Origin: Anaerolineales bacterium
GTDB taxonomy: Bacteria > Chloroflexota > Anaerolineae > Anaerolineales > UBA11858
Length of the DNA: 32,574 nt
Assembly (NCBI GenBank): GCA_016785015.1
Contig: JADHTJ010000041.1
Span: forward strand, 1 to 32,574
Direction of reading: 5' to 3'
Shown here one piece after another: positions 24,633-32,574 of the stretch. Numbering within the stretch: the stretch's first letter is position 1; every line of letters starts with the position of its first letter. The translations under genes and the position numbers were made by a program. The notes under the pieces were generated by a model. The model searched no databases and was not told where the DNA came from. It saw only the letters and a program-made list of their open reading frames with translations.

Positions 24633-25172
24633 TTATTTCAACCATTTTGAAAAGAAAAGGGCAATATCATGGTTTGCAAAATAATGATCGTTGTAGCCGC
24701 AAAGTTCGAAGCCCAGTTTTTTCGCCATCTGAATGGCGGGATAATTCTTGGGCTGCAATTCAAGAATTAATCGTCGACTTTTATGCGCTGACGCCCAATC
24801 TTGCGCGGCCAATATGAGTGAACTACCTACCTTCTGGCGGCGTAGCCGTCGCGTGATAGCCAAATCGGTTATCCGGGTTGCATTGAGTTGGGAGTTCTGT
24901 TCCAGGCTGATGTAACCAACTGATTGGTCATCAAGAATCGCTACAAGCAAACCGTCACGGTTGGACCAATTATTTGCTAAGGCTTGAGGATCATGGGGAT
25001 ATTGCACCAACACCGAGCGGGGCAACCTGACCTCTCGGAAGGTTATTTTGATTGTGCCTCCGTCAGGTCTGAAATCCATCTGCCAGACATGGTCGCTTGA
25101 ATAACTGTGTTCCAGCGACATTAGGTTGTGAATATCTGTGGCTATGGCAGGCCGGATTTCGATTTCAGGCAT
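24633..25172 (-). CDS. GNAT-family N-acetyltransferase
   Basis: A 179-residue GCN5-related acetyltransferase. It starts IEIRPAIATDIHNLMSLE, the typical GNAT opening. The acetyl-CoA pyrophosphate loop is RRLRRQKVGSSLI (about 108-120), and motif B is LELQPKNYPAIQMAKKLGFELCGY (ending near 158), much like RimI and small-molecule GNATs. The substrate cannot be deduced; the basic insert before the loop and the RimI-like end would allow a protein N-terminus or an amine. It is followed closely by the 7TM-GAF gene, so the two are likely in one transcript. Confidence 0.88.
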   Translation of the reverse strand: MPEIEIRPAIATDIHNLMSLEHSYSSDHVWQMDFRPDGGTIKITFREVRLPRSVLVQYPHDPQALANNWSNRDGLLVAILDDQSVGYISLEQNSQLNATRITDLAITRRLRRQKVGSSLILAAQDWASAHKSRRLILELQPKNYPAIQMAKKLGFELCGYNDHYFANHDIALFFSKWLK

Positions 25173-25223
25173 CGTTATTTGATTCTACCCCGAAAGCAGC
25201 AGTGCTGCGAATATTTTCTCTGA

Positions 25224-25916
25224 TTATGGCTCCTCTGGGGCTTCGACACGCACCTGGACGGTACAAGGCTCCAGCGCATTCCCCTGGTTGTCAGTGACGA
25301 CAAGCCGAAGGGCGTAATCGCCTACCTGTAGGCGAGTTGTATCCCAATAGCCGAGACGGTCTTCTTTGGTTGGCACATCACCAGCTTGAACAGTCAGCCA
25401 ATTGACATCGTTCACGGGTGACATCTCGAATTTGTAGAAGCCAAAATTGGGTATGTCAGCGGTGCCATAAATTTCGACAACACCTCTGATCGTTTCGCCA
25501 TTGGGGGGAAATGTGATATCGATTTGATCTGGGGTGCAACCGCTCACTTCGGCTGGAAGGGTGGCTGCTGGTGCAGAATTATCCGTTCCCGAAGCCTCGT
25601 TGGCTGCGATAAGAGTGGTTGTCGGTGTAGCCAATAGATCAATGGTGGGTGTGAGTAAAGGAGATGCCCCTGGAATGTTAGGGAAGACAAAGGAAACTAA
25701 TCCAAATTCAGCCACGCCGAGAATGAATATCAAAACCAGCATGGTGGTTGCCCAATTTAATCGGGCGCGAGCGCTCTCTTGCTCTAATCCAAAAGCCGCG
25801 CTACGCAGTTCATCCCAGCCTACGGTGAATTTGCGGATTTGCCAGACAGCAAGTATCCCTAAAAGTAGGTATATGAAAACTTCGTTGTTCTTGAAAAATT
25901 CTAAAACTGCTGCCAT
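25224..25916 (-). CDS. Two-helix membrane protein with extracellular Ig-like domain
   Basis: A 230-residue protein with no family I recognise. Two membrane helices (about 11-27 and 57-77) frame a short cytoplasmic segment. A Thr/Pro/Ala-rich linker follows (about 85-122), then a domain starting CTPDQIDITFPPNGETIRG with IYGTADIPNFGFYKFEMSPV and GDYALRLVVTDNQGN. This domain looks like a beta-sandwich of the kind found at the end of Chloroflexota surface proteins. Two cysteines (about residues 126 and 219) could form a disulphide closing the domain. No good ribosome binding site is visible, so the start is not firm. Confidence 0.6.
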   Translation of the reverse strand: MAAVLEFFKNNEVFIYLLLGILAVWQIRKFTVGWDELRSAAFGLEQESARARLNWATTMLVLIFILGVAEFGLVSFVFPNIPGASPLLTPTIDLLATPTTTLIAANEASGTDNSAPAATLPAEVSGCTPDQIDITFPPNGETIRGVVEIYGTADIPNFGFYKFEMSPVNDVNWLTVQAGDVPTKEDRLGYWDTTRLQVGDYALRLVVTDNQGNALEPCTVQVRVEAPEEP

Positions 25917-25992
25917 GACAGAAAGGTTAAAGGTCTCGAATTACTGTATTTGAATTCTCTATGCGTGAGCATGCCTGTTGAGCGCCACAAAT

Positions 25993-26829
25993 TTAGATTT
26001 TTTTCAAAACCCCGCGCATCAGGCTGACCATTTTAGGAACGATCACCTGACCCGCCTCTAATACTTCTTCATGCGTTGTGATTGTACTGCCATCGAGATT
26101 AGCTTTGTTACTGATACCAGATACCCCCATCACTCGCATACCCCCATGCCGGGCGATTGTTACTTCATGGACGGTGGACATGCCCACCGCATCGATACCG
26201 ATAGAGCGAAGGAAACGCAAGTCGGCAGGGGTTTCGAAGGATGGCCCAGCTAGGCCGACATAAATACCTTCATTCAATTTAAAGCTGCCAGCAGAGGCAA
26301 CCTGGCGAGCAAAATCCATCAATTCTTTATCATACGCCTGACTCATATCAGGGAAACGTGGCCCAAATTCATCCAGATTGGGTCCGCGCAAGGGATTAGG
26401 GCCAGCCATCCCGACGAAATTGAGGTGATCAGTGATTAACATCAAATCCCCTGGTTCGTACTCTGGGTTCACTGCTCCCGCTGCATTGGTAACAAAGAAA
26501 AACTCTATTCCCAAACGCTGCATCACTCGTACAGGCATGGTCACTTCCCCCATGCTGTGGCCTTCGTAGTAATGCGTACGGCCTTGCATCACGAGAACAT
26601 CTTGCCCTTCTAACTGGCCTATAACCAGGCGTCCTTCATGGCCAATCACGGTTGAGACAGGCCAGTTGGGAAGTTCACCATAAGGGACGAATACAGGATT
26701 TTCTACATTCTCTGCTAACGGACCTAATCCGGAACCCAAAATCATACCGATACGTGGTTGAATATCTATCCGCTTACGAATTTCATCTGTAACTTGATCG
26801 ATTTCTTTTAAGGTAATGAATCTGTCCAC
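25993..26829 (-). CDS. punA: Purine nucleoside phosphorylase, trimeric class (PNP-II)
   Basis: A 278-residue enzyme of the trimeric guanosine/inosine-specific class. The phosphate-binding GSGLGPLAE motif is at 32-40, GRTHYYEGHSM at 83-93, NAAGAVNP at 115-122, and DHLNFVGMAGPNPLRGPN at 134-151. The base is recognised by Glu199 (PSFET) and Asn241 (SGISNKA); an Asn here, not Asp, favours hypoxanthine and guanine over adenine. The enzyme cleaves purine nucleosides with phosphate to a free base and ribose-1-phosphate. The start is a GTG with AGGAGG eight bases upstream. A hairpin leader and an extended -10 promoter precede it, so expression may be controlled at the leader RNA. Confidence 0.95.
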   Translation of the reverse strand: MDRFITLKEIDQVTDEIRKRIDIQPRIGMILGSGLGPLAENVENPVFVPYGELPNWPVSTVIGHEGRLVIGQLEGQDVLVMQGRTHYYEGHSMGEVTMPVRVMQRLGIEFFFVTNAAGAVNPEYEPGDLMLITDHLNFVGMAGPNPLRGPNLDEFGPRFPDMSQAYDKELMDFARQVASAGSFKLNEGIYVGLAGPSFETPADLRFLRSIGIDAVGMSTVHEVTIARHGGMRVMGVSGISNKANLDGSTITTHEEVLEAGQVIVPKMVSLMRGVLKKI

Positions 26830-26866
26830 GATATTGTCCTCCTAGCTCGGTGTGACTGCGAATCAA

Positions 26867-26923
26867 AGCGCCGCAGTTTGGCCCGCCGAGGGGGTTCTTT
26901 CCCTCCACGTCCCCTGCGGCGCT
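26867..26923 (-). ncRNA. Structured leader candidate of the purine phosphorylase gene
   Basis: On the minus strand, AGCGCCGCAG (26923-26914) pairs perfectly with CTGCGGCGCT (26876-26867). The 37-nt interior contains a second stem GAGGG/CCCTC (26905-26901 with 26892-26888) around an 8-nt loop, flanked by the purine-rich strands GGGACGTG and GGCGGGCCAAA. No T-run follows, so it is not a terminator. It stands 37 bases upstream of the GTG start. A two-stem shape with G-rich internal loops is typical of a ligand-binding or protein-binding leader, but I cannot match it to a known riboswitch class. A dispersed repeat is the alternative. Confidence 0.5.
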
Positions 26924-26975
26924 CTATAAGATAGTTTGTTTTTGATGTTCCAGGTAGTGCAATTGGCAGTTGAAC

Positions 26976-26984
26976 ATTATATCA
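26976..26984 (-). promoter_or_regulatory. Extended -10 promoter of the phosphorylase leader
   Basis: The minus strand reads TGATATAAT, an extended -10 element (TGn plus exact TATAAT). No -35 hexamer lies at the normal distance, which is allowed for extended -10 promoters. The TGA is also the stop codon of the threonine aldolase gene. The predicted transcript would start near 26969, giving a leader of about 140 nt that includes the hairpin element. Confidence 0.5.
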
Positions 26985-28028
26985 CGAACAGTCCCCCAGT
27001 ACCTTTTCGAAAGCTCCTATGGTTTCCTGGATGGCTTGATCGTCTATCCAATAGTGTGTGACCAACCGGAAGCGGCGTTTTGTCACAACACCCACACGAA
27101 CATGGTGAGCTTCTAGCTTTTCAGCCACTTCTCGCGCATCCAGTGGTATTTCATCTCCAAGAGTCAGATATACCATATTGGAAGGGGGATCATCTGTGTC
27201 AAGAGTCATGCCGGGAACAGTGCTCAAACCGCTTGCTAAATTGCGAGCCTTGGTGTGGTCTTCCCCCAAACGTGGCACAATCTCTTGTAGGGCAATAATT
27301 CCAGCCGCGGCTAGAATTCCAGCCTGGCGCATACCGCCGCCCAGTTGTTTGCGCATGCGGTGGGCACGGGTGATGAATTCCTTGCTCCCACACAATACAG
27401 ACCCCACTGGCGCGCAGAGTGCTTTGCTTAAACAAAATGTAACCGAGTCAACTGGCTCGACCAGTTCTTTTACATCCACATCCAGCGCGGCGGCGGCATT
27501 GAAAATGCGCGCGCCGTCTAAATGCAAAATCAAATCGTTGGCACGGGCCAGGTCAGCAACAGCCTGGGTATATTCGACGGAAAGAGAAGCACCACCACAG
27601 CGATTATGTGTATTTTCCAGTGTGACTAAACGCGTGATGGGATAGTGAGAATCTTCAGGGCGGATTGCATCCCGAATATGATCCAACTTGATTGTCCCAT
27701 CGGGTTGATTGGGTACAGTGTGCGGGTGGATGCCGCCTAAGGCTGCGATGCCCCCAACCTCGAAGAGAAAAGTGTGCGCCACATCTCCAAGGATGATCTC
27801 ATCTCCGCGGTTGCAATGGGCTAGGATGGCAGCCAAATTGCCCATTGTCCCTGATGGGATCAATAACCCGGCTTCTTTGCCAAGCAGCTCAGCCGCCAAA
27901 TCTTGGAGTTGGTTAATTGTAGGATCTTCGCCATAAACATCATCGCCAACCTGGGCTTTGGCCATGGCCTCTCGCATCGCGGGTGTGGGTTGGGTGACGG
28001 TATCGGATCGTAAATCTATCAGTTCCAT
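26982..28028 (-). CDS. ltaE: Low-specificity L-threonine aldolase (PLP enzyme)
   Basis: A 348-residue fold-type I PLP enzyme. It opens [15 protein letters not shown], the typical family start, with GDDVYGEDP (28-36), SGTMGNL (59-65), the cofactor-stacking His84 in DVAHTF, Asp171 in [11 protein letters not shown], and the PLP-binding Lys202 in [10 protein letters not shown]. It splits L-threonine or L-allo-threonine into glycine and acetaldehyde. I start at ATG 28028 (AGAGGTAATA upstream). The open frame reaches 28310 but would add 94 non-homologous residues across a repeat and into the rluD gene. The stop lies inside the promoter of the next gene. Confidence 0.93.
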   Translation of the reverse strand: MELIDLRSDTVTQPTPAMREAMAKAQVGDDVYGEDPTINQLQDLAAELLGKEAGLLIPSGTMGNLAAILAHCNRGDEIILGDVAHTFLFEVGGIAALGGIHPHTVPNQPDGTIKLDHIRDAIRPEDSHYPITRLVTLENTHNRCGGASLSVEYTQAVADLARANDLILHLDGARIFNAAAALDVDVKELVEPVDSVTFCLSKALCAPVGSVLCGSKEFITRAHRMRKQLGGGMRQAGILAAAGIIALQEIVPRLGEDHTKARNLASGLSTVPGMTLDTDDPPSNMVYLTLGDEIPLDAREVAEKLEAHHVRVGVVTKRRFRLVTHYWIDDQAIQETIGAFEKVLGDCS

Positions 28029-28041
28029 TATTACCTCTTTG

Positions 28042-28131
28042 AACCGCGAAGCCGCGAAGATCGCTAAGAAATACTTTATCTTTTTTGTTTTCCCTCTAAA
28101 AACTTCGCCTGCTTTGCGTCTTGGCGGTGAA
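28042..28131. repeat. Short intergenic repeat with inverted ends
   Basis: The left end AACCGCGAAGCCGCGAAG (28042-28059) and the reverse complement of the right end (28129-28112, CACCGCCAAGACGCAAAG) match at 14 of 18 positions. The middle is AT-rich and non-coding. The unit exactly fills the gap between the rluD stop and the ltaE ribosome binding site. This ACCGCxAAGxCGCxAAG type of sequence is common as a dispersed intergenic repeat in many bacterial genomes. Confidence 0.5.
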
Positions 28132-28132
28132 A

Positions 28133-29053
28133 TTAACGACGGATCGTTGTTAGGATTTCTTCCAAGTCTTCTGGTAATGGTGCTTCGAATGAGCGCTGGC
28201 TGTGTTCCCCTGGGATGATGATTGACAATCGTTGGGCATGAAGGAATTGGCGTTCTACCGGCAGGCTTGGCTGTCTGCGACCATAAACCGTATCGCCTAC
28301 CACGGGGCATTTAATAAAAGCCATGTGCAGGCGAATTTGATGTGTGCGGCCAGTGAGAATGCGCACTTCAAGCAGTGTGTGTTTGTCGAAGCCTTCCAGG
28401 GTGAAATACTCACTGACGGAATCGCGTCCTTTATGTGTGGGTGTGATTGCCATACGTTGGCGATGAGATGGGTCGCGCCCGATAGGAGCTTCAACGCGCC
28501 CTTTGGGTGTGGGGGGTGCCCCATCTACTAGAGCCAAATACGCTTTACCAACCTGCCGGTCCTGGAATTGATCGCTCAACCAGCGATGGGCGCGGTCGTT
28601 CTTTGCCAGGATGATAGTGCCAGATGTGTCTTTATCCAAGCGGTGAACGATGCCAGGGCGTTTCTCTCCACCAACGCCTTCGATCTCAGGAGCATGAGCC
28701 AATACCGCGTGAACCAATGTTCCGCTGCTGTGTCCTGCGGAGGGGTGTACCACCATGCCCGCTTTCTTATTTATCACCAGCACATCGTCATTCTCGAATA
28801 CCATATCTAATGGCACAGCTTCGGGGATTAAACTGCTGGGTTCGGCGGCGGGGATGACTAGCTCGACCCTGGCACCATTCGTTAAGGAGAATCCCGCTTT
28901 ATGCGGGATCTCGCCTTCCACGGTGACATGGCCGTTTTTGATTAATGCTACGATGCGCGAGCGCGACAATTCTGGGATTCGCTCAACCAAGAATTTATCG
29001 AGGCGTTGAGATGTGTCTTCTTCGAAGACGAATTTGAGGGATTGATCACTCAC
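28133..29053 (-). CDS. rluD: RluD-family 23S rRNA pseudouridine synthase
   Basis: A 306-residue protein with an N-terminal S4 RNA-binding domain (about 15-75, [20 protein letters not shown]) and a pseudouridine synthase domain. The catalytic motif is [12 protein letters not shown], with nucleophile Asp140. [15 protein letters not shown]-like sequence ([18 protein letters not shown]) and VVGDTVYG are the other family motifs. RluD modifies three uridines of helix 69 in large-subunit rRNA, though RluC/RluA-type specificity cannot be excluded by sequence. It overlaps the lspA end by 8 bases, an arrangement (lspA-rluD) found in many bacteria. Confidence 0.93.
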   Translation of the reverse strand: MSDQSLKFVFEEDTSQRLDKFLVERIPELSRSRIVALIKNGHVTVEGEIPHKAGFSLTNGARVELVIPAAEPSSLIPEAVPLDMVFENDDVLVINKKAGMVVHPSAGHSSGTLVHAVLAHAPEIEGVGGEKRPGIVHRLDKDTSGTIILAKNDRAHRWLSDQFQDRQVGKAYLALVDGAPPTPKGRVEAPIGRDPSHRQRMAITPTHKGRDSVSEYFTLEGFDKHTLLEVRILTGRTHQIRLHMAFIKCPVVGDTVYGRRQPSLPVERQFLHAQRLSIIIPGEHSQRSFEAPLPEDLEEILTTIRR

Positions 29054-29597
29054 TTTGAATTTCTACTACGCTCGAGGATTGGCCAACATCCTCAATGGGT
29101 TGTTCGGACTCCGCTTGGGAGGCTTGCTGTTTCTTTTCTAAAATCCACATCCCAATGATTAAAACCGCCGCGCCCACGGAGATACTCGAGTCGGCTACAT
29201 TGAACACGGGGAACTTTCCCACGGAAATCCAATCGGTGACATAACCGCGTGTCAAACGATCGGCTAGGTTGCCCATGGCACCACCCATTTGTAATCCTAG
29301 TGCCAGGCGCAAAGGCCAATCTTTGCGCGGGATTTGGGGGAAATAGAAGATGATTAAAGCGATGACCACAAAAGCCAGGATTGTAAAAACCCCGCCAAAT
29401 TGCTGCAGCATACCAAAAGCTGCCCCCGTGTTTTTCCAATTAATGATGCGGGCGTATGGAGCCAGCCATTCCCAGGGCATCCAGGTGTGACTGAATTCAA
29501 TGTTCGTGCGCACAAGCCATTTCGACCATTGGTCGAGAGCCAGGATTGATCCGGCGATAAGAATTAAATAAACATAATCTCTAACATATTTTTTCAA
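29046..29597 (-). CDS. lspA: Lipoprotein signal peptidase II
   Basis: A 183-residue membrane aspartic protease with four helices. The catalytic pair is Asp113 in GNLADRL and Asp136 in FNVADSSI. Other family motifs are DQWSKWLV (22-29) and NTGAAFGML (56-64). LspA cleaves the signal peptide from lipid-modified prolipoproteins and would process the LAAC lipoprotein esterase in this window. A charged C-terminal tail of about 25 residues extends past the usual end. The start is a TTG at 29597: GGAGG lies 6 bases before it, and the next ATG is too far inside the first helix. Confidence 0.95.
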   Translation of the reverse strand: MKKYVRDYVYLILIAGSILALDQWSKWLVRTNIEFSHTWMPWEWLAPYARIINWKNTGAAFGMLQQFGGVFTILAFVVIALIIFYFPQIPRKDWPLRLALGLQMGGAMGNLADRLTRGYVTDWISVGKFPVFNVADSSISVGAAVLIIGMWILEKKQQASQAESEQPIEDVGQSSSVVEIQSE

Positions 29598-29646
29598 AAG
29601 GAACCTCCATCAGACAAGTAGCGCTTATTTTACCGCGGACACTACC

Positions 29647-30438
29647 TTACGGAGAGTCCTGTTTTGCATCCCCTGGTTGATATGGAATTGTCGATAAGAA
29701 GGATAACAAGGCTTCAGCGACTTGTTCAGGCTCTTCAAGCATGACCATATGTCCCGCTTCGGGGATTACTCGAACTTCGGCGTTGGGAATATGATCAGCC
29801 AGATATTGAGAGTAGCGCGGTGGTGTCAGCTGATCGTTCTCTCCACATAGGGCGAGGCAAGGAACCGTAATTTTGCCTAATGTCTCCCTGGTGTCAAAGG
29901 CATCGCAGGCTGTGAAATCGCTGTGCAATACAGTGGGTCTGATCTCTGCCATTCGTTTGGCGGCTAATTCGACAAGGCGAGGGTCAGCCTGGGGGCCGAA
30001 TGCCCACTCGCTGATTGTGTCGATGACCGATGGAAAAGTCTCTTGACGGGCAGAATTCTCTAGAAGAGCAGGGGCAACCTTCAGCCGCGCCCCTGTCCCC
30101 ACCAGCCCTAATCCAAGAACGCGCTCGGGATGTTGAATGCCCAAGGTCTGTGCAATCCCGCCCCCCATAGAATGTCCCACAAATACTACTTTGTCTAGTT
30201 TGAGTTCATCCATCCATTCCAGCACGCATTGAGCATAGGCAGCGATAGTTTGCTGACTGCGCCCCTCGGATTTTCCATGGCCGGGCAAATCCAGCGCGTA
30301 AACCGGATGATCGGGCAGCCTGCGGATGGATGCAGGCCAATGGAGGTGTGTGCCACCCGCACCGTGAATTAGAACTACGGCTGGTTTTCGGGCAGCTCCC
30401 TGATGTTCAAAGTAGTAGATATTGGCGTTATGCGGCAT
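29647..30438 (-). CDS. Alpha/beta hydrolase
   Basis: A 263-residue alpha/beta hydrolase. The oxyanion strand motif is HGAGGTHLHW (25-34), the nucleophile elbow GHSMGG carries Ser90, the acid is in CGENDQLTP (Asp202), and the base is in EAGHMVM (His230). DLPGHGKSEG (50-59) is typical of the pimeloyl-ACP esterase/BioH-like and meta-cleavage hydrolase group. No signal peptide, so it is cytoplasmic. The substrate cannot be told from sequence. It lies 49 bp upstream of lspA on the same strand. Confidence 0.9.
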   Translation of the reverse strand: MPHNANIYYFEHQGAARKPAVVLIHGAGGTHLHWPASIRRLPDHPVYALDLPGHGKSEGRSQQTIAAYAQCVLEWMDELKLDKVVFVGHSMGGGIAQTLGIQHPERVLGLGLVGTGARLKVAPALLENSARQETFPSVIDTISEWAFGPQADPRLVELAAKRMAEIRPTVLHSDFTACDAFDTRETLGKITVPCLALCGENDQLTPPRYSQYLADHIPNAEVRVIPEAGHMVMLEEPEQVAEALLSFLSTIPYQPGDAKQDSP

Positions 30439-30450
30439 AGGGTTTCCAGT

Positions 30451-30864
30451 TTAGTTGTTAGGTTTTCGAGAAGATTGCCAAATTCCATTCCCCAACCCGA
30501 TGGACAGCCCTCCCAATACAAAATAGGGCATTTTGCTCAGCGTAGAAAAGACTTGTTCCGTAGAGAAATCGGGAATGCCATGCTGGTGTAAACCAGTTTT
30601 GAATGCAGCCAAAAATAGGGCTATGGGAATTACCACCGTCCCAGACAAGGCTCCAATTATGGCGTGCCAGATGGTTTTATTAATGAATTGGTTTTTGTAC
30701 GTGGAGTGCAGAGCGAATAACCCTACTATCAGCACTGCGAATATGATTGCAGTTATTTCGCTTGTATCTTCGATGGGGAGCCAGAGGAGCGTGAAAATAC
30801 CCACGCCAATGGCTAAAAATCTCAACCAAAGTGGCGCGCCAGGGGGTCTAGTAGATTGATCCAT
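30451..30864 (-). CDS. Small multi-pass membrane protein
   Basis: A protein of about 137 residues with four predicted membrane segments: WLRFLAIGVGIFTLLWLP, ITAIIFAVLIVGLFAL, IIGALSGTVVIPIALFLAAF and YFVLGGLSIGLGNGIW. I do not recognise the family. The start may be ATG 30864 or GTG 30873; neither has a clear ribosome binding site. The N-terminus MDQSTRPPGAPLWLRF has a Pro-rich opening. It is followed 12 bp later by the alpha/beta hydrolase and is preceded by the terminator of the histidine kinase gene, so it probably opens the hydrolase-lspA-rluD unit. Confidence 0.7.
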   Translation of the reverse strand: MDQSTRPPGAPLWLRFLAIGVGIFTLLWLPIEDTSEITAIIFAVLIVGLFALHSTYKNQFINKTIWHAIIGALSGTVVIPIALFLAAFKTGLHQHGIPDFSTEQVFSTLSKMPYFVLGGLSIGLGNGIWQSSRKPNN

Positions 30865-30883
30865 TAGTTTCACAAAAGAAGAA

Positions 30884-30907
30884 GGTCGAGTGAAAAATCA
30901 CCCGACC
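30884..30907 (-). terminator. Intrinsic terminator of the histidine kinase gene
   Basis: The minus strand reads GGTCGGGTGA-TTTT-TCACTCGACC, a 10-bp stem with one G-U pair, then TTCTTCTTTT. It lies 38 bp after the kinase stop codon and just upstream of the small membrane-protein gene. Confidence 0.75.
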
Positions 30908-30945
30908 CCAAATGCTGATCTTTGGTCAAATGTGAAGAAACCAAC

Positions 30946-32346
30946 TCAAACCCCGTGGTGAATGCGGTCCACAGCTTCTTCGGTTAGTGGAATAGCCACC
31001 TGGATATGCGTACCTTGGCCGGGGGTCGACTCGAAATTCAGAACTCCTTTGATAAGTTCTGTGCGTTCTCGCAAGTTGACCATGCCCAAGCTGCCGCGAT
31101 GTTCGTATGTTGCGGTAACAGCTTTGACATCGAAACCCAAACCATCATCTTGAATATCCAATATAGCCAGGTCTTGCTGTACAGGCTTTATGCGTACCCA
31201 AATATGTTCTGCTTCAGCATGTTTGCGGGCGTTGGTGACAGCTTCTTCGACAATGTAAAAGATGACACCTTGTTGGTCCATTTCTAGTTCTGAAACGACT
31301 TCTTGAGAGACATCCAGAACGACATTCTGATCGTAAGTTTCTCTCATTTTCTCGGCCATAGATTGCAGCGCAGCTGCCAGCCCCTTTGATTCTAGTACTA
31401 ATGGGCGCAAGGTGAATAACATATGGCGGATTTCTTTTGTAGTCAGGCGCGCCAAATCTTCGATCTTGAATAGCTCGTCGGCTGCTTCTCCCTGGTCACG
31501 TTCCATGAGCCGCCTGGCAAAGTTGACGCGCATAGCGATAGCAGCCACAGATTGCGTGGGACCATCGTGAAGATCGCGGGCTAATTTTTTGCGAGCCTCC
31601 TCCTGGATTTCCATCATGCGTTCTTTTTCAGTTTCTAAGTCTTGATAGAGACGGGCATTCTGGATGGATACAACCGCCTGCTTGGTAATAATATTGAGCA
31701 CTTCCCGATTGTTGACATTGAAGAACTTCTCGTTGGGGTGAGCAAATAGGATCACCCCGTATGTGTCGATACCATGACGCAGGGGAATACAGTAGCCATT
31801 ACGACAGGTTTGAAAAGCCATAATATTGCCAAGTTCGGGATCTTTGGCCAGGTCTTGGGAAAAGATCGCGCCGCCCTCATCAATCACTTCGCGTAACAAT
31901 CCCCGCATACCAGCAAAAGTGAGATTTAAATCGGCAGGTGTTAGACGGCGCTGAACGCCAATGTACAAGTTTGCTGCATCTTCGTCACCACTTGAAAACA
32001 ACAACACTGCGCCGACGAGGCGGTCGCCGGGGTCATCAGTGGATGTTAGAGCTTGCATGCCAATATCCAAAGCCAATTCTAGAACGCGATTGTAGTTCAG
32101 CGTCGCAGTGAGTTTTGTGAGCATATTGGAAATCTCACGTAGACGGCCGGCATCAAGCTGCTGGGTATGTACCCGGCTCATTTTTTGCCGTTTCTTGGCT
32201 TGTGATTTGACGCGTTCTTTGCGAACTTGTTCTCTGCGAAGCCAGAAGAAACTTGCGAGACCGCCTCCTAAGATGAAAGCGATCCCTCCGATGGCGGCAC
32301 TCAAAATGCTGGGATCCAACGATAAAATTGTGCTGAGAATGTCCAT
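30946..32346 (-). CDS. Sensor histidine kinase, NarL/DegS type with GAF domain
   Basis: A 466-residue kinase. One N-terminal membrane helix (about 17-36) and a basic coiled segment lead to a GAF domain (about 70-232), a short coiled coil, a HisKA_3 dimerisation domain with phospho-acceptor His260 in LARDLHDGPTQS, and a HATPase domain with N-box EEAVTNARKHAEA (Asn372) and DDGLGF (400-405). This is the class that pairs with LuxR/NarL-type response regulators. No such regulator lies in the window; it may be beyond the right edge or elsewhere. The sensor is the cytoplasmic GAF domain, which suggests an internal signal or redox input. A terminator follows, and a promoter is seen upstream. Confidence 0.92.
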   Translation of the reverse strand: MDILSTILSLDPSILSAAIGGIAFILGGGLASFFWLRREQVRKERVKSQAKKRQKMSRVHTQQLDAGRLREISNMLTKLTATLNYNRVLELALDIGMQALTSTDDPGDRLVGAVLLFSSGDEDAANLYIGVQRRLTPADLNLTFAGMRGLLREVIDEGGAIFSQDLAKDPELGNIMAFQTCRNGYCIPLRHGIDTYGVILFAHPNEKFFNVNNREVLNIITKQAVVSIQNARLYQDLETEKERMMEIQEEARKKLARDLHDGPTQSVAAIAMRVNFARRLMERDQGEAADELFKIEDLARLTTKEIRHMLFTLRPLVLESKGLAAALQSMAEKMRETYDQNVVLDVSQEVVSELEMDQQGVIFYIVEEAVTNARKHAEAEHIWVRIKPVQQDLAILDIQDDGLGFDVKAVTATYEHRGSLGMVNLRERTELIKGVLNFESTPGQGTHIQVAIPLTEEAVDRIHHGV

Positions 32347-32390
32347 GCGTAAGTGAATTTTCCCGACGAATTGGTTGAAAAGTGGATATA

Positions 32391-32419
32391 ATCATACCCC
32401 AAAAATATTCAAATAGCAA
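32391..32419 (-). promoter_or_regulatory. Putative sigma-70 promoter of the histidine kinase gene
   Basis: On the minus strand TTGCTA (32419-32414) and TATGAT (32396-32391) are 17 bp apart. The predicted start near 32384 leaves a leader of about 38 bases before the ATG at 32346. Each hexamer has one or two mismatches to consensus. Confidence 0.55.
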
Positions 32420-32574
32420 AACGATGGTATCTTGGGGGCGTATTTCAGTTTGGGGGTGAGTTGTAAGCATAGCACCACATTTTGTCAAAGCGATTACTCA
32501 AAATGGCTGAGCGAATAGGCAAGAGACGTTCAGCGCCACTGCGGCTCCAACGCATTCCTGAGCCACAGAAACGA

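Noticed and set aside
28029-28310. 94-residue N-terminal extension of threonine aldolase
   Set aside because: It crosses an intergenic repeat and the end of rluD, is rich in Arg and Pro, and the family start [13 protein letters not shown] with a ribosome binding site lies at 28028.
32503-32574. Plus-strand frame starting MAERIGKRRSAP and open to the right edge
   Set aside because: Only 24 codons are visible, there is no ribosome binding site, and the composition gives no family hint. Minus-strand frames here are equally unconvincing.
1-32574. tRNA, rRNA and CRISPR arrays
   Set aside because: I looked for T-loop-like words, rRNA-like blocks and regularly spaced repeats on both strands and saw none.

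Overview
The window looks like a chromosomal segment of a member of the Chloroflexota, most likely an Anaerolineae-type lineage, with mid-range GC. This assignment is an inference from gene style, because no rRNA or tRNA lies in the window. The clues are Pro/Thr-rich linkers placed just after the membrane anchor in four unrelated exported proteins, membrane receptors built from 7TM-like regions plus GAF domains, a membrane-bound class III nucleotide cyclase, and palindromic repeats in several gene gaps.

Left third (1-8418). A secreted acidic protein runs off the left edge. Next comes an orphan glutamate synthase small subunit (gltD) with an intrinsic terminator. Divergent from it is a five-gene efflux operon: a MarR regulator, two paralogous coiled-coil HlyD/MacA-type adaptors, an ABC ATPase and a MacB-type permease. 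The marR gene has a consensus sigma-70 promoter followed at once by an inverted repeat that looks like its operator. The operon ends at a 217-bp palindromic element that touches the stop codons of both flanking convergent genes.

Middle (8418-17212). This holds a lipoprotein esterase, a membrane protein with a glycosyltransferase-like C-terminal half, and a plus-strand series: RidA, a HAD phosphatase, a SnoaL-like protein, a GrdB-family selenoprotein, a YiiX-like hydrolase, a methyltransferase, a secreted protein with Asp/Asn-rich Ca-type motifs, a small membrane protein and YbaK. The selenoprotein is the most notable gene. Its frame is interrupted by one TGA that falls in a U-P-I-C redox motif, followed by a possible SECIS hairpin. 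Read naively it would be annotated as two fragments.

Right half (17212-32346, all minus strand). In order of transcription from the right edge: a NarL-type sensor histidine kinase, a small membrane protein, an alpha/beta hydrolase, lspA, an rluD-type gene, L-threonine aldolase, and purine nucleoside phosphorylase with a structured leader. These are followed by a membrane protein with an extracellular domain, a GNAT acetyltransferase, a 7TM-GAF receptor with a putative HTH end, an S1-repeat protein, ComEA, a PDZ/multi-TM/GAF/PAS adenylate cyclase, a zinc phospholipase C/HET-C-like protein and PspC. Several neighbours overlap by 4-8 bases, so they are probably co-transcribed.

The lead observations are the TGA-containing selenoprotein, the hairpin leader of the phosphorylase gene behind an extended -10 promoter, the marR promoter/operator, and a set of palindromic intergenic elements. 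Most genes belong to known families. I did not find a clearly new multi-gene system.
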